Of a stretch of 24,217 nt of DNA, positions 7,122 to 14,600 are shown in pieces. Made by a program: the position numbers and the translations under genes. Position 1 is the stretch's first letter, and every line of letters begins with the position of its first letter. Under the pieces are notes generated by a model, which searched no databases, was not told the origin of the DNA, and saw only the letters and a program-made list of their open reading frames with translations. Source of the stretch: a virus. The stretch is taken from positions 1 through 24,217 of the IMG/VR virus record IMGVR_UViG_3300031772_004826, one strand, 5' to 3'.

Positions 7122-7856
7122 TTAGGCGACAGTCCAGGTGCCGCTCTGGGCCACAATGCTCCAGTGTCCAGCGACTTCGCAGCGGAAGGTGGCGGTCTCC
7201 CCGACGGCGTTGGCGGTCGCGTACTGGCCAGCAGTACCTGGCACGCCAGTGCCCGTGGAAATCGTCTCGCTCCCGTTCGGATCCAGTCGCAACTCTTGCA
7301 CAGCTCCCACACGGGCGCTGATCTCGTATCCGACCAGGGCGACCGGCAAGGCAATCGTGACCGTGCCAACCGCACCCACGCTGGAGATGACCTTCCCCAG
7401 GTCTTCCAGCTTGAGCGTGTAATCGGCGGTCTTCACGAGCGTGGTTTGCGAGCGATCGCAGATTTCGTGATCGACAATCCGCACTCGCGTGCGCTCGCCA
7501 GCCACGCTCGGTCCGAGTGCGTAGCCGAGGATTGGAAAGCCGTGCACGGCCGGTTGTGCAAAGCTGTTGGCGTCCGGAGCCACCATGTCACCATTGACGA
7601 TGGCTAATGTCGAAGAGGTCTTGACCTGACACTCCTCGCCCGGTCCGTAAACGCGGCAAGCATTACCTGCTTGGGCCGCGTAGTTGGTCCCGATATCGGG
7701 GATCGGCGCGTAGATTCCCGCCTCGTGAGTGACACCCACGGGGAACATTCCCAAGGTCGCGAGCTTGAGCTGATTCGGATACGCAGCATCCTGCGCAACG
7801 ATCACCGAAGGCATGACCGCCACGCCCGCAACCCAACTGTGATTCAAGGTTGGCAT
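7122..7856 (-). CDS. Capsid decoration-type protein (DUF2190-like), first tandem copy
   Basis: A 244-aa paralogue of the 6319-7059 product with the same two-domain build: cement-like N-terminal half with FPVGVTHEAGIYAPIPDIG and CRVYGPGEECQV, then a beta-rich C-terminal half from LVKTADYTLKLEDLGKVIS to the end. The N-terminal halves are more alike than the C-terminal halves, especially the last ~60 residues. This suggests duplication followed by divergence of the exposed part. The ATG at 7856 has GAGGAA 7 nt upstream. The gene lies 61 nt after the stand-alone scaffold gene and 62 nt before its copy, so the set is probably one transcript. The role is assigned from family resemblance and position. 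Confidence 0.7.
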   Translation of the reverse strand: MPTLNHSWVAGVAVMPSVIVAQDAAYPNQLKLATLGMFPVGVTHEAGIYAPIPDIGTNYAAQAGNACRVYGPGEECQVKTSSTLAIVNGDMVAPDANSFAQPAVHGFPILGYALGPSVAGERTRVRIVDHEICDRSQTTLVKTADYTLKLEDLGKVISSVGAVGTVTIALPVALVGYEISARVGAVQELRLDPNGSETISTGTGVPGTAGQYATANAVGETATFRCEVAGHWSIVAQSGTWTVA

Positions 7857-7917
7857 AGCCTAATTCCTCAAGTTGGAAACTAAATGTGGTAAAGGAACGA
7901 ACGTGGCAGGCCGTCGC

Positions 7918-8895
7918 TTACTCGCGACCAGCGAGTAGCTTCTCTGCTTGCGCTTTGGCCTCATCCCAGGTGAAGCCAGGCTGCCCGGCATTGATCGCCT
8001 TGGTATGAATCGCAACTGCCGTCTTGGCCAACCGCGCGGCGTACTTGTCGTTGTGGCCTTCCCTGGCCGGACGCGAGATCTCCCCCAGTGGAATGTCGGG
8101 TCGCTCGCTGCGGCTGACCATGGCACTGCGGTGCGCGTACTTCTCCACGGTGGCCAGGTGACCCGCAAAAGCTTGTTCGCCCATCTTGGCGCCGCGTGAA
8201 TACAGGGTGGCCTTGAATTCGGCATCCAGGTCGATGAAGTCGGGGTATTGACCGGCCAACCCCTGTAGAGCTGCCACGCGTTCGGCATCGCACTTTTCGC
8301 GCAACAGCTGATCCATTTGGGACGCCAGCCGACCGTGCTCCTGCACGAGCTTGTTGTGCGCGGTCTGGATCCGGGAGTACTTGGTAGCCAGGTCGCCACT
8401 CGCCACCATGGACCTCTTCTTGCTGCCCGCACGAGCGCCCAGGTAGCCAGCCGTCCCGGCAATGGTTGCTGGGTGCATGGCAATCTGAGCCGCCTTGGGG
8501 GCGATCGCTCGTCCGGCCTGAGCCAACGCGGGACCAGCCGCTCGGCCAGCTGCCATCAACGGCGCCACAAATCCCGGGCTGTTCTTCTCGGGCTTGTTGT
8601 CGTCTTCGGGTACCGGCGGCACTTCGCTACCCGTGTCCTCCGGCCCGCCCAAGTCTTCCTCGTCGGTGAACTCGTCATCGTCGACCAGCAGGTCTTGGAC
8701 GTCGTTCAGGTCGCCGCCCTGCTCTTCCTCGCCGAAACCGCCACCGTCCGGTGCCGGTTCCAGACCGCCGCCTGCGTCCTCACCGCCCTCGGGACCGCCC
8801 TCGCCCTGTGCCATCAGGCTATCCAGGAACTTGAACTGCGGGGTCTCCGCCAGCGCGCTCAGTAACTGTCCGATGTCTTCGTTGGAAAGGGGCAT
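7918..8895 (-). CDS. Stand-alone scaffold-like protein (paralogue of the protease-scaffold C-terminus)
   Basis: A 325-aa protein that aligns end to end with residues 261-596 of the adjacent protease fusion. Shared blocks are ETPQF.FL.SLM..(near residue 17), HPAT…G.GY (141-151), DL..(Y/K) coiled-coil region 170-210, QYPDFIDLDAEF (216-227), LYSRGAKMGEQAFAGHLATV (231-250) and GFTWDEAKAQAEKL near the end. Residues 31-105 are highly acidic and Gly/Pro-rich, where the paralogue is Ala/Gly-rich. A disordered, charged, partly coiled-coil protein next to the major capsid gene fits an internal scaffold. The start is the ATG at 8895, because AGGAGGAG lies 5 nt upstream; the frame extends further up to 8946 but without such a site. 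An alternative is a minor head protein rather than an expelled scaffold. Confidence 0.65.
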   Translation of the reverse strand: MPLSNEDIGQLLSALAETPQFKFLDSLMAQGEGGPEGGEDAGGGLEPAPDGGGFGEEEQGGDLNDVQDLLVDDDEFTDEEDLGGPEDTGSEVPPVPEDDNKPEKNSPGFVAPLMAAGRAAGPALAQAGRAIAPKAAQIAMHPATIAGTAGYLGARAGSKKRSMVASGDLATKYSRIQTAHNKLVQEHGRLASQMDQLLREKCDAERVAALQGLAGQYPDFIDLDAEFKATLYSRGAKMGEQAFAGHLATVEKYAHRSAMVSRSERPDIPLGEISRPAREGHNDKYAARLAKTAVAIHTKAINAGQPGFTWDEAKAQAEKLLAGRE

Positions 8896-8949
8896 GGATG
8901 CTCCTCCTGTAGTGGGACCAAATGTGATGAACAAACAATCGTGCAAGCC

Positions 8950-9960
8950 TCACCGTCGCGCGCGACTGGCGAGCTGTTTCTGGGCCGCCGCTTTGGCCTC
9001 ATCCCAGGTCAGCCCGGGCTTGCCGGCATTGACGGCAGTGGTGTGAATCTGCACGGCCACTCGCGAGAGTTTGGCCGCATACTTGTCTTGACTGGCATTC
9101 TGGGGCTGTCTCGAGCCAGTGCCGCGGCCACTGAGCCGGGCGTATTTCTCGACGGTTGCCAGATGGGCCGCGAAAGCCCGCTGCCCCAGCTGGGAGCCCC
9201 GGGAGTACAAACTGACCCGGCATTCCTCGTCCAGGTCCACGAACGCCGGGTAGCGATCCGCCAGTCGCCGCAGCGCCGTCAGCCGCTGTCCATCGGCCCG
9301 CCGACGGAGCAGTTTCCCAACCTGTTGGGACAGCTGTACGTGGTCCTGGGCGAGTTGGTTGTGGGCACGCTGCAACTGCCCGTACTTGGCCGGCAAGCTA
9401 CCGGTGGCGGCCAGCAGCGAATTGCGGCCTGATTTGCCGAGCATGTAGCCACCCGTGGCGCCCCAGGTCGCCGGATGGTTGGCAACCTTCATGGCGGTAC
9501 CCCAACTTCCACCGCCACCACCTGCTGCTGCCGCTTTCGGTAATGGCGGTGCTCCAGCCGTGCGAATGGTTGGTGCTCCAAAAGCTTTCGCGGTCACCGG
9601 ATTCGCTGTGCTGCCGAGGGCCGCCTTGCCGGCGCCACTCGCCGCGGCACCCCTGGCAGCAGTTCCGGCCGCGGCTGTACCCGCTGTCCGAGCTGCTGCG
9701 CCACCCAAAGCCGCGGCCGTCCCGCCAGCGGCAGCAGCAGTACCACCAGCAGCGGCAGTGCCGCCAGCCGCAGCACCAATAACCGCCGGAATAGCCGGCA
9801 ACACATTCTTCTCAGGCTGTTCACCCGGACTGGCTACCGGCGGACCGTCACCGTCACCGCCACCGCCCTGCTGGCCCATCAAGCTCGACAGAAACTGGAA
9901 CTGCGGCGTCTCAGAGATGGCCGATATCAACTGCTGAAGATCTTCCGGGGCGAACGACAT
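8950..9960 (-). CDS. Nested scaffold product from an internal start in the protease gene (336 aa)
   Basis: Codon 261 of the protease fusion is an ATG (9958-9960) with a strong AGGAG 8 nt upstream, a better site than the one at the gene's own start. The product would begin MSFAPEDLQQLISAISETPQ. That aligns with the true N-terminus of the stand-alone paralogue (MPLSNEDIGQLLSALAETPQ), so translation starting exactly here is expected. In-frame nested scaffold genes inside the protease gene are known, for example lambda C/Nu3. Expression is inferred, not shown. Confidence 0.6.
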   Translation of the reverse strand: MSFAPEDLQQLISAISETPQFQFLSSLMGQQGGGGDGDGPPVASPGEQPEKNVLPAIPAVIGAAAGGTAAAGGTAAAAGGTAAALGGAAARTAGTAAAGTAARGAAASGAGKAALGSTANPVTAKAFGAPTIRTAGAPPLPKAAAAGGGGGSWGTAMKVANHPATWGATGGYMLGKSGRNSLLAATGSLPAKYGQLQRAHNQLAQDHVQLSQQVGKLLRRRADGQRLTALRRLADRYPAFVDLDEECRVSLYSRGSQLGQRAFAAHLATVEKYARLSGRGTGSRQPQNASQDKYAAKLSRVAVQIHTTAVNAGKPGLTWDEAKAAAQKQLASRARR

Positions 9961-10740
9961 GTCTGCAGCTCCTGTTTGCGGTGCGTATTTCTGCTGACCG
10001 GGTTTCTTGCCAGGTCCTTTGACCGGTTGTCGCAAGAACGTGTTGCTGCAACCGGGAGACGCGAAGGCCGGCGCCGAGTAGCGGGTGACGGTCACGCCGG
10101 CCTGCTGTTCGGCCCGATACCGAGCCGGCAGGGAGAGCCGGGGAGCCTCAGCACCCAACACGGCGATCGGATCGAAGTGCATGTGGATCGGGTCGTTGTC
10201 GAAGGTCCACAGCTCCACACTGCGACGGGGCTTCCGTTGCAGCTGGCCGGAGCAGTCCTTGAAGTGCCACTCGTCGGCGAAGATCCCCCAGCGAGGCTTA
10301 TGGCGACCGAGCATCCCCAGTCGGTAAGGACCTGCGTAACCGACAATGGGAGGATCGGTCTGATCCGGATCTTCCGGGTTGGGAGTATGACCATCAACCA
10401 GCGGGGAAAAACCGTCGAAGTCCACGATCCGCTCGTTGCAGGTCCGCACGATCCGGATCATTGCCGGCAGGTCATAGTGCCGGAGCTCGCCTTCCGCGTT
10501 GGTGGTCTCGTGTTCGGCGAACAGACAAACCGACGGGTTGCTCACGTACCGGGCGCCACCGAACGTCCGGTGAGATATCAGAGCCGCCTCGGAAGGACCT
10601 TGCGACTGCGACCAGGCCGCCCAGATGGCCTGATTCCGCTCGTCTGGATCAGTAATCCAAGCACTGAGGAGCCGGTGGGCACGGACGATGTAGTGTTCTT
10701 CCGTTTCCGCTGGTTCGGGCAGTGGGATAGTGTTCTGCAT
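8950..10740 (-). CDS. Prohead serine protease fused to a scaffold domain (596 aa)
   Basis: Residues ~85-205 look like the phage prohead-protease domain (Mu gpI/S78-like). There is a PLVDGHT motif with candidate catalytic His118, a PIVGYAGPYRLG block at 131-142, and a PRRSVELW motif with candidate nucleophile Ser174, followed by LGAEAPRLSLP. Residues 206-260 form a linker. Residues 261-596 form a scaffold-like part with an Ala/Gly/Thr repeat region (321-371), a coiled coil (450-490) and a conserved C-terminus shared with the 7918-8895 product. Proteases with C-terminal scaffolds are standard: the scaffold part targets the protease into the prohead, which then self-digests. I place the start at ATG 10740, because the frame upstream of it only translates the terminator hairpin. 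No convincing Shine-Dalgarno site precedes that ATG, which is unusual here. Confidence 0.75.
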   Translation of the reverse strand: MQNTIPLPEPAETEEHYIVRAHRLLSAWITDPDERNQAIWAAWSQSQGPSEAALISHRTFGGARYVSNPSVCLFAEHETTNAEGELRHYDLPAMIRIVRTCNERIVDFDGFSPLVDGHTPNPEDPDQTDPPIVGYAGPYRLGMLGRHKPRWGIFADEWHFKDCSGQLQRKPRRSVELWTFDNDPIHMHFDPIAVLGAEAPRLSLPARYRAEQQAGVTVTRYSAPAFASPGCSNTFLRQPVKGPGKKPGQQKYAPQTGAADMSFAPEDLQQLISAISETPQFQFLSSLMGQQGGGGDGDGPPVASPGEQPEKNVLPAIPAVIGAAAGGTAAAGGTAAAAGGTAAALGGAAARTAGTAAAGTAARGAAASGAGKAALGSTANPVTAKAFGAPTIRTAGAPPLPKAAAAGGGGGSWGTAMKVANHPATWGATGGYMLGKSGRNSLLAATGSLPAKYGQLQRAHNQLAQDHVQLSQQVGKLLRRRADGQRLTALRRLADRYPAFVDLDEECRVSLYSRGSQLGQRAFAAHLATVEKYARLSGRGTGSRQPQNASQDKYAAKLSRVAVQIHTTAVNAGKPGLTWDEAKAAAQKQLASRARR

Positions 10741-10754
10741 ACTGCGAAAAGTCC

Positions 10755-10810
10755 AAAAAAAAAGACCGGCCAGCAGACAGGGATGTGAGTCCCATTCTGC
10801 TGGCCGGTCT
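10755..10810 (-). terminator. Intrinsic terminator between the packaging/polyvalent block and the capsid block
   Basis: On the minus strand a perfect 15-bp inverted repeat (AGACCGGCCAGCAGA at 10763-10777 with its complement at 10796-10810) encloses an 18-nt loop that can itself form a 4-bp GGGA/TCCC pair. The last base of the stem begins an unbroken run of nine T residues on the transcript strand (10763 down to 10755). It lies 25 nt after the stop of the 10836 gene and 14 nt before the ATG of the protease gene. Confidence 0.9.
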
Positions 10811-10835
10811 GTGTAAGATGCGGCCAAGGAGCTGC

Positions 10836-11084
10836 TTAAATTGTAGGACGGTTACTGGGCAATAAGGCCTGGTGCTGGTCGACCAGGTCCTCCATGCTTG
10901 TCGGTATCCCCTTCTTCCAAAAGATCGTGATGGTCATCCTGCCCGTAAAATCCGGACTGTACCTGAGCTCACGTACCGCGCGCTCGTTCAGCCGCAGCTG
11001 AGCAGCCCGGATGCCACCTGTCTGCAACTCACTCCTGTCTACTTTGGCGTCTATGGGGTTCTGCGTCAAGACGAAGTCCGCCAA
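10836..11084 (-). CDS. Small protein of unknown function (82 aa, TTG start)
   Basis: I do not recognise a family. The protein begins ADFVLTQNPIDAKVDRSELQ after the initiator and contains a central Arg-rich helix (LRLNERAVRELR, 31-42), then a beta-like segment, RMTITIFWKKG. It starts with TTG at 11084, one nucleotide after the stop of the 11086 gene, with AAGGG 5 nt upstream, so coupling to that gene is likely. It ends 25 nt before the intrinsic terminator and is therefore the last gene of the first transcription block. Its location before the capsid block suggests a head-related or accessory role, but the sequence gives no further clue. Confidence 0.6.
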   Translation of the reverse strand: MADFVLTQNPIDAKVDRSELQTGGIRAAQLRLNERAVRELRYSPDFTGRMTITIFWKKGIPTSMEDLVDQHQALLPSNRPTI

Positions 11085-11085
11085 T

Positions 11086-11418
11086 CTAGCCCTTCGGGTC
11101 GACTGTAATCACGCCAGACGCGTTGCCGACCCATTTGATCCACTTGGCCTGGCCGAGACTCGGATCGATGTCGTTGCTGATCCCGGCCTCCACGACCTGG
11201 GCGGCGCTCGCGCGGGCGAAGCTCTTGTGCAACTGATACGTGCCAGTCTTGGTCGAAGAGACATAGGGGGTAAGCGACGTCAGGGAACTGCCAACCGGCA
11301 CATGCATCTCGCCATTGCTACAGTTTTCCATGCGGAACGGCGTGCAGTTGGCGATGTTGGACAAGATGTCGATCTGTAAAGTCACGGTGGGCGAGCTTGT
11401 ACGTTGAGCGTCAACCAC
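11086..11418 (-). CDS. Small protein of unknown function (110 aa, GTG start)
   Basis: No family recognised. The sequence is soluble-looking and beta-rich, with TVTLQIDILSNIANCTPFRM near the start and a KWIKWVGNASGVITVDPKG C-terminus. The frame extends 9 codons further up to another GTG at 11445. I choose GTG 11418 because AAAAGGA lies 8 nt before it, while the upstream codon has no ribosome-binding site. It lies 31 nt after the stop of the 72-aa gene and one base before the TTG of the 82-aa gene. The three small genes appear to form a mini-operon tail behind the giant polyvalent gene. Confidence 0.6.
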   Translation of the reverse strand: MVDAQRTSSPTVTLQIDILSNIANCTPFRMENCSNGEMHVPVGSSLTSLTPYVSSTKTGTYQLHKSFARASAAQVVEAGISNDIDPSLGQAKWIKWVGNASGVITVDPKG

Positions 11419-11449
11419 GAGATGGTTCCTTTTGCAGAGATTCACGAAA

Positions 11450-11668
11450 TCAACGAAGCGAAGCGGACAGCCAGCGAGTCAAGTCGATGAGTTGATCCAT
11501 GAAGGCCTGTTGGTTGCGATTGTCGGTGTTCCCCACGTCCGGGAAGTCGACGTAGAGATCTTCTATCGCATCCCCAAAGGCCTTAATCGCAGCACGCAAA
11601 GCCGCCCGTACGGCAGCGTCAGCCGATACGGTATTTATGTCGATGCGGGTCGCGTCACTGTATACCAT
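11450..11668 (-). CDS. Small helical protein of unknown function (72 aa)
   Basis: No family recognised. The product is almost entirely helical and acidic/alanine-rich (ADAAVRAALRAAIKAFGDAI near residue 16, then QQAFMDQLIDLTRWLSASLR at the C-terminus). The ATG at 11668 lies 2 nt after the stop of the 2258-aa gene. Its AGGAG Shine-Dalgarno, 7 nt upstream, sits inside the last codons of that gene. A GTG two codons earlier (11674) would overlap the giant gene but has poor spacing. A small helical partner or chaperone of the preceding giant protein is possible, on position alone. Confidence 0.6.
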   Translation of the reverse strand: MVYSDATRIDINTVSADAAVRAALRAAIKAFGDAIEDLYVDFPDVGNTDNRNQQAFMDQLIDLTRWLSASLR

Positions 11669-11670
11669 GA

Positions 11671-14600
11671 TCACACTCCTGATTCTTGTAATCGCACTCG
11701 CTGGATTGCTCTGTTCAATTCAATCCGGACTCGCTTGGCAAGCCGATCTTGTCGAGCGCTGTGCTTGTGTTCCTGCAGGACCGGCAACTGCAACGGATCC
11801 GCTCCGACGGGGCTCTGTGGTGCCGCCAGTTTACCACGCAGCGTATCCACCACAATCTGAACTAGTTTTGACGGGATCGACTTCTCGCCATTGGATCCAC
11901 CCTTGTCCATCCAATCTTGGGCATGCTTCTCGGCCGCCTGCCAGTTGATCTTGCCTGGCTCGACAACCCGCTGCGGTGCTCGGGTAGAAGCCACGTCCCG
12001 CACCAGCTTCATGTAATTGGGGTGGTCGACATTAACCTGCCAGAGCGGGTGTGGCTCCTTGCCGGGAACCGGTTTGGGGATCTTGGCCAGGTGCCCGCGG
12101 CCACACAATTGCGAGAACCGCGGCACGATCCCCAGCTTGTCGCAGACGGCCAAATACTGTTCCTTGTCATCGCCGTGGTGCTCCCGCGTGATCGGCAACT
12201 GCCAGTCCACTGTGACTTTCTTCGAGACCCCTCGTACGTTGACGGTGGTTGTGACCCGGTCGCCCTTGGCATGCCCGGGCGGCCAATGCTCATGCTGGAA
12301 TCTCGAGAAGTCATCGTAGCCCAGGAATTTGTCGACGCTCCTGGGCACGGATCCGCTGTGGTAGGGGATCATCATGTCGATCTCAGGATCATCCAGGCCA
12401 GTCATTAGCGCGTCCATCGACGTGGCTACCAGCATTGTCCCCACTTCGCCTGGCCGCTGCCGGCGGGCCTGCATCGCCTCCGCCTTGGGGTACGAAAGCA
12501 TGTCCCACACAGGCTTGCCGCCCTGCTTCATGACGTTTCCGTGGATGTCGTGTGCGTACCCCAGCGACAGGTTGAACTTGATGCCAGTCCCACCGAAGAT
12601 GTCCAGGAAGGCCGGCATCCGCGTGTAGACGTGCGACATGCCTTGTTGGGCCTTCAGGTGAATCAGGAACTGCTCGACCTCCAGCACATGCCAAGCCCGA
12701 AAGTCGCTCTGGGAGTTCATCCGGAAGCCGCCCGACTTGTTGTACTCCAGGACCTTCGCAGCTGCCTTATCGTCCAGCAGTTGCTTGTCGTAGCTTGCCC
12801 AGCCCTTGGGCATGTTCGGCTTGAGCCCGCCTTGAATGCTCTTCGTGACCAGTTCCATGAACGCGGCTTGCGTTGGCGTCAGCTTGCCTTTGTAATCGCG
12901 CATCACGATGTCATGCACCACCGCCGGCTTGGACATCAGAGCCTTGATCTCCGGGTGAGTGCCGTACCTTTCGAGAGCTTGGAACAGCAATGAGAACTGG
13001 GGGCCTTTCTTTCCTTTTGGATTGAACCAGTAGAAGTGACCGAGATCTGAGTTGAAGACCGCTTTCATCGCGTTGGCGCGTTCCTTGGTCGTCGGTCGCA
13101 TCGTGGCGATCCGCTGCCCAAGGGGCTTGGCTTGCAGCTCCAGCCATTTGGGATAGATGTCGTCCGTTACGGCCTTCACACCCTGCGCGGCGTTGTTGCG
13201 CGAGGACTGGCCGTAGCAGATATTGCAAGCCGATGTGAGGGACAGGTCCCCGATCACCATGTTGATAATCGACCGGGCTTCCTTACCGAAGATCGTGCCC
13301 ATTTTGTGTTGCACAGCCTTGATCACCGCGTTGAGCAAATCCTGCCGCGGACAGATGGTTGTGACATCGAACGTCTCTTTGAATAAGTCATCGCTATTGA
13401 CGCGGATCGGATTGGCTGGCTTGCCCGTATGCGGATCGATGGCCCATTCCGGTTCCAGCTTCCGGAAATCGCCGAAGATCCTGGCGGTCGCTTCCATCCC
13501 TTTGGCCAGCTCCGCCCGATCCTCGGCAGTGTACATCGCCTGCATCTGGAGATCTTCATTGAAGTTCTTGAGCCAGTCTTGCCAATCGCGAGTCGCGAAC
13601 AACACGGCACTGGTGACAATCCGCCCGTCTTCTCGGATCCCAGACTCCGGCACTTCGGGATCCACGTCACCGCGTCCGATCGTGGCGTCCACGGGTTGGT
13701 AGGCACCGCCATAGACCGCCTGGTTGAGCATGTCAACGACCGACTGGCGACGTCGCTTGATCTCCGGCAGGTTCTGCTTGATCTGGTAGGCCGCATAGCC
13801 CAACAACGCCGCCTTGTGAGCGACCTTGGCCCAATTGGTCGGTTTATCGAAGGTCCCTTCATCCAGCCGGCGAAGCGTGTTCCGCTGCTGAGCGACCTTG
13901 TCCCCGAACAGGGCTCGAAAGAAGTCCGCAATTCGGCTGAAGACCCCGTGCTCTTCGCGTCCTTCGTCAACCCAACGCTGATAGGCATAGGCCATCTGCT
14001 CGTGCCCACCAAACTGCTGCACCTCGTCCGCGCTGATGATCTCCAAGTCCTGCAGGCCATGGATCAGCTCGTGATTCATCTCACCGTCGGAAAAGTCCGG
14101 CGCCAAGATGATCTGGCCGTCTCGGTAGGCGCCGGCGATCGACCCAACGTTCTTCATGCCCCCAGCTTCGGCACTGGCAGCCGCCGCCGCGGGGCTGGCT
14201 TTCCACAGCCGAGCCAGCTCACCCTTCTCGGCCACACGAATCACAATCTTCTGGCCGTTGACCTCGGCCAGCACACCACCGTGTCCAAAGCTGAGGTTGG
14301 CATGCTGGAGCATCCCCTGCTGCTGCAACCGCTGGAGGATATCCTGCGGCGTGTGCCCCAGGTGGGCCGTCTCGGGATCCGGCTCTTCCGGCGTGGCGTG
14401 CGAGCTGTCACCGGTCTCGACGGCTTTCCGTTGCCCTGCTGATGCCTGTTGCATGGCGCCGCCCGGGATCCATTGACCGGGAGGATAAAAGCGGCCCGCA
14501 ATCGTCACTCCATGCGGCTTTGGTGAACGAGGTTGCGAGCCGCCATATTTTACCGGCTGTCCCGGTTGGCCGTAGAACGAGGGTTCCCGCCACGAATGCA

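Noticed and set aside
9628-9780. Repetitive GGT/GCC-rich DNA as a CRISPR or satellite
   Set aside because: It is codon-level low complexity encoding an Ala/Gly/Thr linker in the protease-scaffold protein, without spacers or regular units.
10741-10827. Upstream TTG start (10827) for the protease gene
   Set aside because: The added 29 residues would be translated from the terminator hairpin and T-run, and no ribosome-binding site supports it.
13429-14442. Long plus-strand open frame (337 codons) inside the giant gene
   Set aside because: It lies antisense to a region with clear domain motifs (HELIH). Its translation shows no domain signature and no ribosome-binding site context fits a plus-strand gene.
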